Shown here piece by piece: positions 1 through 5,644 of a stretch of 7,534 nucleotides of DNA; the first letter of the stretch is position 1, and each line of letters begins with the position of its first letter. The position numbers were made by a program, and so were the translations under genes. Below the pieces are notes generated by a model that saw only the letters and a program-made list of their open reading frames with translations, was not told where the DNA came from and did no database searches. The stretch lies in the NCBI GenBank assembly GCA_003446975.1, contig DMAP01000341.1, positions 1 through 7,534 on the forward strand, written 5' to 3'. The DNA comes from Clostridiales bacterium (GTDB lineage: Bacteria; Bacillota; Clostridia; Tissierellales; Dethiosulfatibacteraceae).

Positions 1-765
1 TTGAATTCTTCCCGTATCATCTTTAGAGAGTAAGGCTGGGCATATCTTCTCAATTTTTCTTCCACTGATTTTGTTTTTGTCCTCATACGTGTAAATTCTA
101 GGTCCTTCTTTAAAAATCAACTCAACGGGTGGTAATGCCACCACAGGATTGTTTCCTAGAAGTCCGACATTTATCTCTCTCCCATCAATATACTCCTCAA
201 CCAGTGTCTGTGTGCTGAACTCATTAAAAATTGCTTTGACTCCTTTTCGCAGTTCAGTTTCGTTGAAAACTTTCCTTAATCCAAGTGAAGATGTCTCATC
301 TTTTGGTTTGATAATCAATGGGTATTGCATATCAGCACGCATATCTGAGTCGGAACTCTCCATCACTGTATATTTTGGTGTCGGCAATCCCTTTTTTTCG
401 ATAATGATTTTGGTAACAATCTTGTTGATAGCAAGTCCATGCGTATCCGGTGCCGATCCCAAATACGGAATACCCATCATTTCCAATATTCCCGGTATAT
501 GCATATACCTGCATTTCCCTTGAATACCATAGCACAGATTAAAAACCATGCCCGATATTTGTTCTGAAGTTTCAGGCATCATAAACTCTTCCAGTTTTTC
601 GATTATATGTTTATCCCCTTCGAATGCAAATACCTGATGTCCTCCTTCTTCAAGAGAACTTATGATGTCATTTATTGTTTGCATACTGTACTTTTCACGA
701 CAAGGTTTACCAAAATGATTGATGACAGCTTGACTCTCCAAGTTATAAATGACAGCTATTTTCAT
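1..765 (-). CDS. D-Ala-D-Ala-ligase-like ATP-grasp enzyme, 3' end cut by window edge
   Basis: This reading frame stays open from an ATG at 765 to the window edge, giving 255 residues with no stop. Ligases of this family usually have about 300-360 residues, so the C-terminal part with the last metal-binding residues is missing. Visible family features are an N-terminal alpha/beta domain (MKIAVIYN), FNLCYG at 75-80, GIPYLGS at 98-104, Lys115 and Lys119 in the NKIVTK helix, the ATP-binding PLIIKPK with Lys153, the serine loop TSSLG at 158-162 and VEEYIDGRE at 189-197. Such enzymes join a carboxylate to an amine through an acyl-phosphate. True Ddl enzymes normally have a His in the FN..HG position and a GE.G motif after it; here the equivalents are FNLCYG and QGKCRY, so the substrate is probably not two D-alanines. 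The start is fixed by GAGGAG at 779-774, which overlaps the stop of the GNAT gene 12 bases upstream, suggesting translational coupling. Fold is confident, substrate unknown. Confidence 0.85.
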   Translation of the reverse strand, partial: MKIAVIYNLESQAVINHFGKPCREKYSMQTINDIISSLEEGGHQVFAFEGDKHIIEKLEEFMMPETSEQISGMVFNLCYGIQGKCRYMHIPGILEMMGIPYLGSAPDTHGLAINKIVTKIIIEKKGLPTPKYTVMESSDSDMRADMQYPLIIKPKDETSSLGLRKVFNETELRKGVKAIFNEFSTQTLVEEYIDGREINVGLLGNNPVVALPPVELIFKEGPRIYTYEDKNKISGRKIEKICPALLSKDDTGRIQ

Positions 766-777
766 CTTATTCTCTCC

Positions 778-1236
778 TCAAACTAAATGATTCGATTTCA
801 TCAACTGCAGCAAGGTGGATTCCGGATAAAACCCCATTTTCTCATAAAATGGTAAAACAGACTCATGCCCATCTGCCACTGAAAGAACTATTTTGTTACA
901 TTCTTTCCGATTCAGCCACTTGACAGCACTTTCGACCAGTTTCTTACCGTAGCCTTTGTTTCTATGGGAATCTTCAACAAATAAAGAGTCAATTTCACCG
1001 ATGCCTTTTAAATAGGAAGATATGCAATAGGCCACTCTTATGCCATCTGTGTCGATTACTTCTATCAACAGATTCTCGTCGTCAATCAACTCAAACTTTT
1101 GACATCTATTCTCAAAGGTCATATGTCGATAGCGGTCCTTGAAATACCTAGAATCCTTGAAATGGATATTTCTTAGCTTTTCCCACAAATCCTTGATTGA
1201 AACAAGTTCATCTTTCTTTATTCTTATAATTGACAT
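778..1236 (-). CDS. GNAT family N-acetyltransferase
   Basis: This 152-residue protein has the GNAT acetyl-CoA fold. Motif A is seen as a strand GEIDSLFVEDSHR followed by the pyrophosphate loop R92-N-K-G95-Y-G97 and the helix KKLVESAVKWL. Motif B is the C-terminal VLPFYEKMGF (about 127-136). The length is typical of single-domain members, which transfer an acetyl group from acetyl-CoA to an amine on a small molecule or protein in the cytoplasm. The N-terminal half, where the acceptor binds, carries no recognisable signature, so no substrate is assigned. The ATG is preceded by GAAGGA at 1247-1242. The gene is the first of a two-gene unit with the ATP-grasp gene, 12 bases downstream, and is transcribed divergently from the VOC gene. 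A joint role, such as acetylating the product or substrate of the ligase, is possible but only inferred from adjacency. Confidence 0.9.
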   Translation of the reverse strand: MSIIRIKKDELVSIKDLWEKLRNIHFKDSRYFKDRYRHMTFENRCQKFELIDDENLLIEVIDTDGIRVAYCISSYLKGIGEIDSLFVEDSHRNKGYGKKLVESAVKWLNRKECNKIVLSVADGHESVLPFYEKMGFYPESTLLQLMKSNHLV

Positions 1237-1275
1237 TGTGTTCCTTCTTTTTCTAATAAACTATGTATTAACATC

Positions 1276-1304
1276 ATTATAACAAAAAACCATCCTTTTG
1301 ACAT
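1276..1304 (-). promoter_or_regulatory. Predicted sigma-A-type promoter for the GNAT/ATP-grasp unit
   Basis: On the minus strand a perfect TATAAT (1281-1276) lies 17 bases downstream of ATGTCA (1304-1299), which matches the TTGACA consensus at 4 of 6 positions. Transcription would begin near 1269, giving a leader of about 33 bases before the GNAT ATG at 1236. The -35 element is on the opposite strand of the VOC promoter's -35 element, so the two promoters cannot be occupied independently. Confidence 0.6.
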
Positions 1305-1326
1305 CGGTACAGTCTAAATATATAAT
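1298..1326 (+). promoter_or_regulatory. Perfect-consensus promoter for the VOC gene
   Basis: TTGACA at 1298-1303 and TATAAT at 1321-1326 are separated by exactly 17 bases, a full consensus sigma-A promoter. The expected start of transcription, about seven bases past the -10, is near 1332-1334. That falls on the first bases of the ribosome site AGGAGGTG (1332-1339), so the mRNA leader would be only about 12 bases long. No operator-like palindrome was seen next to it. Confidence 0.8.
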
Positions 1327-1344
1327 GAATCAGGAGGTGTTGAA

Positions 1345-1698
1345 ATGAAATTCGGACATATAGGCATTAAGGTATTGGATATGGAACGTTCATTGGAATT
1401 TTATGGAAAGGTTTTATCTGCAAAAATATTAAAGGATTATCAGTACCCCGAAAGCAGATTGGTTTTCCTTGATGTTGGGGGAACTATCATTGAACTGATT
1501 GCAAAAGACGAGAATCAGGAAAGAAAACCTGGTCCTATTGAGCATATAGCCTTCAAGGTGGATTCTTTGAAGGATAAGATGGATCTACTAAAAACTCTTG
1601 GTATCGAACATTCTCAACCAAGAGTTGTGGGGACTGCGCAGATTATTTTTTTTAATGGTCCCGATAATGAAAGATTTGAATTTGTGGCAAGAATCTAG
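1345..1698 (+). CDS. VOC-superfamily (glyoxalase-fold) metalloprotein
   Basis: This 117-residue protein has the two beta-alpha-beta-beta-beta repeats of the vicinal oxygen chelate superfamily: MKFGHIGIKV opens the first and IEHIAFKV (65-72) the second. The four positions that bind the metal in glyoxalase I are all filled by ligands: His5, Glu50 (TIIELI), His67 and Glu112 (RFEFV). That makes a metal-dependent lyase or isomerase more likely than a metal-free drug-binding protein, but glyoxalase I, methylmalonyl-CoA epimerase-like enzymes and fosfomycin-type resistance proteins share this pattern and cannot be separated here. The ATG follows AGGAGGTG with a five-base gap. The gene has its own consensus promoter. 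Its TAG stop overlaps the TAG of the convergent ABC gene within the palindrome CTAG, and no terminator follows it. It is likely cytoplasmic: no signal peptide or membrane segment is present. Confidence 0.88.
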   Translation: MKFGHIGIKVLDMERSLEFYGKVLSAKILKDYQYPESRLVFLDVGGTIIELIAKDENQERKPGPIEHIAFKVDSLKDKMDLLKTLGIEHSQPRVVGTAQIIFFNGPDNERFEFVARI

Positions 1699-3518
1699 AG
1701 AGCTTTGAAGGCATTTTCTCGATATTGATTGGTGTACAGGTTGTGATAATGGCCCCTTAATGCCATCAGCTCTTCATGGGTTCCTTCCTCTACGACTTCT
1801 CCCTTTTCAATGACCAGTATTCTATCTGAGTTTATTATGGTTGATAGCCTGTGTGCTATCACAAACGATGTCCTCCCCTGGAGGACTTTTTCTATGGCAT
1901 CTTGAATCATTCTCTCTGTCTGTGTGTCAATGGAAGAAGTGGCCTCATCCAAGACAAATATCCTTGGATCTGAAATAATTGCCCTTGCAAAGGATATTAG
2001 CTGCTTCTCTCCGGTGGATAGTTTGCCTCCTCCTTCTCCTACCTGTGTCTGATAGGCCTCGGGGAACTTCATGATAAACTCATGTGCATTGACCAGCTTA
2101 GCTGCTTCGATTATCTCTTCCTTTGTTGCATCAAGCTTTCCGTATCTAATGTTATCTTCAATGGTTCCACTAAACAGATGTGGCGCCTGCAACACGTATC
2201 CGATGTTTTCATGCAGCCATGCAATCGATCTTTCACGATAGTCTACTCCGTCTATTTCAATCAATCCCTCTGTCGGCTCATAGAATCTGCAAATCAGGTT
2301 TACAATTGTGCTTTTTCCTGACCCTGTCTCGCCCACCAGAGCTATGCTCTGACCTTGTTTGACTGAAAGGTTGAAGCTTTTTAAAACCTCTTCACCATTC
2401 TTATACCTGAATGACACACTTTTAAAATCAATGTCTCCCTTTAGCTCTTCCCAATTAAATTTTTTAGGCTCTAATATGGTGCCGTACTTTTCCTGGACTT
2501 CAATCGTATCATAAATATCCATTTCCTCATCAATCAAGGAAACGACTCTCTCAGCAGCAGCCTGTGCCTGTTGAAATTCAGCTATGACACGCGCTACTTC
2601 CCTGATAGGTTCGAAGTATTGAGTGGCATAGGAAATAAACAGCACCAATGTACCGTATGTGATAGCCCCTTGGATGACGCTGTTTCCTCCTGACCATATC
2701 ACAAGGGCTATAGCGACACTTGAGAGTGTCAGAACAATAGGCAGAAACAGAGCCGAAAAGATGACTGCCCTTATGGACGACCGTTTCATATCCGATGTTA
2801 TTTCCTTGAACTCATTTAGATGTTTCTCTTCGCCGACCAAAACTTTAGTAGTGATGGCACCTGAAATGCCTTCGCTGAAAGAGCCTGTAATCTTTGAGTT
2901 GATCTTTCGCACAACACGATAAGCTTCAAGAATCTTTTTCTGAAAGTAAATGCTCAAAATCGCCAGCACAGGTACAACTGATAACGTCAATAAAGCCAGC
3001 CGCAAATTATATGCAACCATAAAACCGGCAATGATAATCATCAATGAAAATCCCCATACAATGTCGACAATACCCCATGATATAATTTCCCCCAACCTTC
3101 TGGTATCAGATGTCATACGTGCCATAATCCATCCCGTTGGCGTCCTGTCATAATACGAGAAAGATAATTTCTGAAGCTTGTCAAAGGCCTCCTCTCTAAT
3201 GTCATAGGTCAGATTCATCTCTATCTTCCCTGCTGTCGATATAAAAATAAATATGTTAAGTGACTGCCAAATGATCAACAGACAGAATTTAAGTATGAAG
3301 CTTTCCAGGCCTTCAATATTGCCGGGAACAATAAAGTCATCAATTGCCCTTTGTGTCATTTGTGGAAATATGGCATCTGCTAGAGCCAGGTTGATCATGA
3401 AAAATATCAGGATTGCCACCAGTTTCTTGTAGCGGATCAGATATTTGAATATCTTTTTCCATATTTTCATATCTATTTTTTTTGAATAGTCCTGTTCTTG
3501 AAATTCATAATCAGACAT
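1695..3518 (-). CDS. ABC exporter half-transporter, consensus-site subunit (BmrD/YheH-like)
   Basis: This 607-residue protein has six predicted membrane helices (roughly 32-52, 77-95, 148-169, 172-192, 250-275, 283-300) fused to a nucleotide-binding domain. The domain shows Walker A GETGSGKS (396-403, Lys402), Q-loop Gln444 (VLQAPHLF), Walker B FVLDE with catalytic Glu525, D-loop SSID and H-loop His556. Its signature motif is LSTGE (500-504) rather than LSGGQ. This is the usual arrangement of the subunit that donates a complete Walker B and a degenerate signature to a heterodimeric exporter. The partner is the gene 17 bases upstream, which has the opposite defects. AGGAGG at 3531-3526 sets the ATG. 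The pair most resembles BmrC/BmrD multidrug exporters, in which ATP drives outward transport of hydrophobic compounds; the actual substrate is not visible. The stop overlaps the convergent VOC gene by four bases and no terminator follows. Confidence 0.93.
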   Translation of the reverse strand: MSDYEFQEQDYSKKIDMKIWKKIFKYLIRYKKLVAILIFFMINLALADAIFPQMTQRAIDDFIVPGNIEGLESFILKFCLLIIWQSLNIFIFISTAGKIEMNLTYDIREEAFDKLQKLSFSYYDRTPTGWIMARMTSDTRRLGEIISWGIVDIVWGFSLMIIIAGFMVAYNLRLALLTLSVVPVLAILSIYFQKKILEAYRVVRKINSKITGSFSEGISGAITTKVLVGEEKHLNEFKEITSDMKRSSIRAVIFSALFLPIVLTLSSVAIALVIWSGGNSVIQGAITYGTLVLFISYATQYFEPIREVARVIAEFQQAQAAAERVVSLIDEEMDIYDTIEVQEKYGTILEPKKFNWEELKGDIDFKSVSFRYKNGEEVLKSFNLSVKQGQSIALVGETGSGKSTIVNLICRFYEPTEGLIEIDGVDYRERSIAWLHENIGYVLQAPHLFSGTIEDNIRYGKLDATKEEIIEAAKLVNAHEFIMKFPEAYQTQVGEGGGKLSTGEKQLISFARAIISDPRIFVLDEATSSIDTQTERMIQDAIEKVLQGRTSFVIAHRLSTIINSDRILVIEKGEVVEEGTHEELMALRGHYHNLYTNQYRENAFKAL

Positions 3519-3535
3519 GGTTGTTCCTCCTGAAC

Positions 3536-5308
3536 CTACGCCATCTGGATATCCCAGATTCGTTTGTAGTAGCCTCCCAAAGCCATCAATTCGGCGTGGG
3601 TACCCCTCTCGATGATTTTTCCATCTTCGACTACCAGTATATTATCTGCGTCATATACGGAAGCCACTCTATGGGAAATGATAAATGTAGTGATATCCTT
3701 TTTCCTCTCTGACAAAGCCTTTCTGATGGCTATATCCGTTTCCGTATCCACAGCACTCAAGGAGTCGTCAAATGCAAGAATGGGATAATCGTTTACTAGT
3801 GTTCTGGCTATTGCCAGCCTTTGTTTCTGCCCACCTGACAATGTCACTCCTTTTTCACCAACAAGTGTGTCGTAGCCTTTATCAAACTCTTTTATGACTT
3901 CATGGACAGAGGCTATTTTTGCAGCCTCATAGATGGAATTTTCAGATTGCTGGCTACTGAAGTTGATATTGTCCTTGATGGTTTTTGAAAACAGGAATGG
4001 TTCCTGTAAAACAATGCCTATATGTTTTCTAAGCCACTTTTTTTGGATGTTTTTGATATCCACGCCATCAATCATGATTCGTCCATCGTCCACATCGTAG
4101 AGTCGCCCCAGCAAATGAATCAGAGATGATTTACCGGAACCTGTCCTGCCAATGACCGCTACTGTCTGTCCTTTTTTGACAGTAAATGAGACATGATCCA
4201 ACACTTTTCGATCGAAATTATCCGGATAGGCAAATGAAACATCATCAAACACAATTTCTCCCTTGATTTCAGGGGTTGTCTCATTCTCAAGATCAAGTTC
4301 TATCTCGCCATCCAGTATTTCCTGGATTCTATCAGAAGATACAATAGCTTTACCCAAATCCGAGAGAATTCTTCCCAGTTGTCTTATTGGCCAGAGAAGC
4401 CTATACTCATATTGAATAAATACAATGATTGCTCCTAAGGTTATCTCTCCCATATAAGTGAAGTAGACACCGGATACTAGGACAAGTCCAATGGATGCTA
4501 GTGAAATAAAATCCGAAATTGACCAATAATACGCCAGGTACTTAATCAACCTATAGGTTTTATCTGCATATGATTTGTTCTTTTCTTTGAATTTCTCGAT
4601 TTCGAACTTTTCTCTTGCGAAAGCTCGAACCACCCTTGTACCATGCAGATTTTCTTGGATCACAGTAGATAGCTCGGCTTCAGCTTCATCAGATATCTTA
4701 AAAGCCTTTTGGACTTTAATAAAGAAAATGTAACCAAAGAAAAAAATGATGGGAGTCAGTATCATAGCCGCAACAGTCATTTTCCAGCTTATCTGAAGCA
4801 TGAAATAGAGTGCGATAATCACCATGAAAACAGCTCTTCCTACCTCCATCAGTTGTATGGATAAGAATCGCCTGACAGTCTCCACATCCGATGTAGCTCT
4901 TTGCAGCAAATCTCCTGTATCTGAGTTTTTATGGTAATCAAAAGGCATCTGCTGTATATGGTCGTAAACCCTATCTCTTATGTTCTTGGCAATATCTTCT
5001 GATGCTTCAGCTGACATTCTGTTGGAAAGAAATAGAAACAGACCATAAATCGCAGTAACTGCAATGATTGCTAGTCCACCAATCCATAAATTGTTGCGGA
5101 CATATTCCCTGCCTCCCGGCATCTGAATGATTCTCTGAATCAGTAAATGATCTGAGGGTAGTTCTCCGATAAATGAATCTACAATCATCTGAATGATAAC
5201 CGGCACCATTAAAGAAAATCCTACTGAAATGCCCATAAATATGATTGAAACAATATATTTCCCTCTGTTGTTTTTCATGAAATGCCATAGTTTGCTAAGC
5301 TTTTTCAA
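3536..5308 (-). CDS. ABC exporter half-transporter, degenerate-site subunit (BmrC/YheI-like), TTG start
   Basis: I place the start at a TTG (5308-5306) because GGAGGTG (5320-5314) sits at ideal distance and the protein then begins KKLSKLWHFMKNN, as exporters of this type do. This gives 590 residues. An in-frame ATG at 5410 would add 34 residues read through two terminator hairpins and is rejected. Six membrane helices (about 19-43, 75-96, 153-172, 174-198, 263-285, 289-305) precede a nucleotide-binding domain with Walker A GRTGSGKS (387-394), Q-loop Gln435, canonical signature LSGGQ (490-494), Walker B ending LAFDD and H-loop His546. The catalytic Glu is replaced by Asp515, so its own Walker site is expected to hydrolyse ATP poorly. 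It supplies the intact signature for the partner's competent site. It is the first gene after the attenuator, so its expression and that of the next gene should depend on that switch. Confidence 0.93.
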   Translation of the reverse strand: MKKLSKLWHFMKNNRGKYIVSIIFMGISVGFSLMVPVIIQMIVDSFIGELPSDHLLIQRIIQMPGGREYVRNNLWIGGLAIIAVTAIYGLFLFLSNRMSAEASEDIAKNIRDRVYDHIQQMPFDYHKNSDTGDLLQRATSDVETVRRFLSIQLMEVGRAVFMVIIALYFMLQISWKMTVAAMILTPIIFFFGYIFFIKVQKAFKISDEAEAELSTVIQENLHGTRVVRAFAREKFEIEKFKEKNKSYADKTYRLIKYLAYYWSISDFISLASIGLVLVSGVYFTYMGEITLGAIIVFIQYEYRLLWPIRQLGRILSDLGKAIVSSDRIQEILDGEIELDLENETTPEIKGEIVFDDVSFAYPDNFDRKVLDHVSFTVKKGQTVAVIGRTGSGKSSLIHLLGRLYDVDDGRIMIDGVDIKNIQKKWLRKHIGIVLQEPFLFSKTIKDNINFSSQQSENSIYEAAKIASVHEVIKEFDKGYDTLVGEKGVTLSGGQKQRLAIARTLVNDYPILAFDDSLSAVDTETDIAIRKALSERKKDITTFIISHRVASVYDADNILVVEDGKIIERGTHAELMALGGYYKRIWDIQMA

Positions 5309-5340
5309 GTCTTCACCTCCATAATTATCCGTCAAAATAC

Positions 5341-5364
5341 AAAAACCGCAGGTTTCACCTGCGG
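5341..5364 (-). terminator. Intrinsic terminator 2 of the leader (proximal to the ABC genes)
   Basis: On the minus strand CCGCAGGT (5364-5357), loop GAA, ACCTGCGG (5353-5346) form a perfect 8 bp GC-rich stem followed immediately by TTTTT (5345-5341). It ends 20 bases before the ribosome site of the first ABC gene. Its first arm is the same sequence as the first arm of terminator 1, and so can instead pair with the second arm of terminator 1. Confidence 0.85.
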
Positions 5365-5387
5365 AACAGAATTTAAAAACCGCAGGT
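5357..5387 (-). promoter_or_regulatory. Predicted antiterminator hairpin linking the two terminators
   Basis: The second arm of terminator 1, ACCTGCGG (5387-5380), is perfectly complementary over 8 bases to the first arm of terminator 2, CCGCAGGT (5364-5357), with a 15-base loop holding the first U-tract. Forming this stem destroys both terminators at once: terminator 1 loses its second arm and terminator 2 its first arm. The pairing is visible in the sequence; its use as an antiterminator is inferred. Confidence 0.7.
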
Positions 5388-5407
5388 ATGTTTAAACAGC
5401 CTGCGGT
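5375..5407 (-). terminator. Intrinsic terminator 1 of the leader
   Basis: On the minus strand ACCGCAGG (5407-5400) pairs with CCTGCGGT (5386-5379) to give an 8 bp stem with a 13-base loop, followed by a short T run (TTTTT at 5379-5375, then AAA). The loop contains the 10-base palindrome TGTTTAAACA (5398-5389). The first arm begins 28 bases after the stop codon of the leader peptide, a usual distance for translation-coupled attenuation. Confidence 0.75.
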
Positions 5408-5470
5408 CAAATATTATCAAAATAGTTTATTGATCCTACTTGGTACCATCATTCGGAGGCTGTGTAAACA
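5389..5470 (-). promoter_or_regulatory. Predicted long-range pairing between leader-peptide codons and terminator 1
   Basis: TGTTTACACAGCCT (5470-5457), inside codons 27-31 of the leader peptide, is complementary at 13 of 14 positions to AGGCTGTTTAAACA (5402-5389), which covers part of the first arm and loop of terminator 1. Two more pairs follow beyond a C-C mismatch. This stem would block terminator 1 and leave its second arm free for the antiterminator. A ribosome over codons 24-34 would mask the 5' side. A small local hairpin, CTGT-TTAC-ACAG (5471-5460), could compete with it. Confidence 0.6.
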
Positions 5471-5549
5471 GATTAAAAACAGGCGCACTGATGCCTTGAG
5501 CTATAGTTGCATATGAACTTCCTATTGTGTGCATGAATATTTTAATCAT
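5436..5549 (-). CDS. 37-residue leader peptide of the ABC exporter operon
   Basis: The ATG at 5549 is preceded by AAGGAGG (5562-5556) six bases upstream, one of the strongest ribosome sites in the window, and the frame ends with TAG at 5438-5436. The product starts MIKIFMHTIG, has a mostly uncharged middle (SSYATIAQGISAPVFNLF) and ends TQPPNDGTK. It lacks cysteines, a double-glycine leader, a lipobox and any run of one amino acid, so it does not look like an amino-acid attenuator, a bacteriocin or a cyclic signal peptide. It lies between a promoter and two tandem terminators, and codons 27-31 carry a segment complementary to terminator 1. I therefore take it as a cis-acting leader whose translation is sensed, as BmrB does for bmrCD. 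A longer in-frame start at 5624 lies upstream of the promoter -35 and is not used. A free function for the peptide cannot be excluded. Confidence 0.75.
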   Translation of the reverse strand: MIKIFMHTIGSSYATIAQGISAPVFNLFTQPPNDGTK

Positions 5550-5582
5550 CTTTATCCTCCTTATTATTATTTTTCCATAATC

Positions 5583-5611
5583 AGAATAATACACTGGAAT
5601 CATAATGTCAA
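5583..5611 (-). promoter_or_regulatory. Predicted promoter of the leader-peptide/ABC operon
   Basis: On the minus strand a perfect TTGACA (5611-5606) is followed after 17 bases by TATTCT (5588-5583), 4 of 6 to the -10 consensus. Transcription would start near 5576, leaving about 26 bases before the leader ATG. It lies in the 95-base gap after the GH13 stop, so the operon does not depend on the GH13 transcript. Terminated leader RNAs from it would be about 200 and 235 bases long. Confidence 0.7.
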
Positions 5612-5644
5612 TAACTAATAGCAAATATGTATTTAGTGTAATAT

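Noticed and set aside
149..523. 124-residue open frame on the plus strand
   Set aside because: It lies opposite the well-supported ATP-grasp frame, has no ribosome site or recognisable domain, and is best explained as a shadow frame.
332..535. 67-residue minus-strand frame
   Set aside because: It overlaps the ATP-grasp gene in a different frame; the ATP-grasp frame shows the family motifs throughout.
5346..5406. Repeated CCGCAGG/CCTGCGG units as a CRISPR or mobile-element repeat
   Set aside because: The units are only 7-8 bases, alternate in orientation, and form U-tailed hairpins; they are arms of tandem terminators.
5436..5549. Leader peptide as a bacteriocin, RiPP precursor or cyclic pheromone exported by the adjacent ABC pair
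   Set aside because: There is no double-glycine site, no Cys/Ser-rich core with a separate leader, no AgrB-like or modifying enzyme nearby, and the exporters lack a C39 peptidase domain. The overlap with attenuator pairing gives a better explanation, though an additional role is not excluded.
5583..5594. Alternative -10 TATTAT three bases upstream of TATTCT
   Set aside because: It matches the consensus better by itself but sits only 14 bases from TTGACA, shorter than the usual 16-18, so TATTCT at 17 bases is preferred.
5550..5624. 25-residue N-terminal extension of the leader peptide from an ATG at 5624
   Set aside because: The extension covers the promoter and the AAGGAGG site, and no ribosome site precedes 5624. 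The ATG at 5549 is far better supported.
5612..5644. Possible terminator after the GH13 stop
   Set aside because: Only a weak 5 bp AT stem (AATAT/ATATT) without a T run is present; read-through into the ABC leader is possible.
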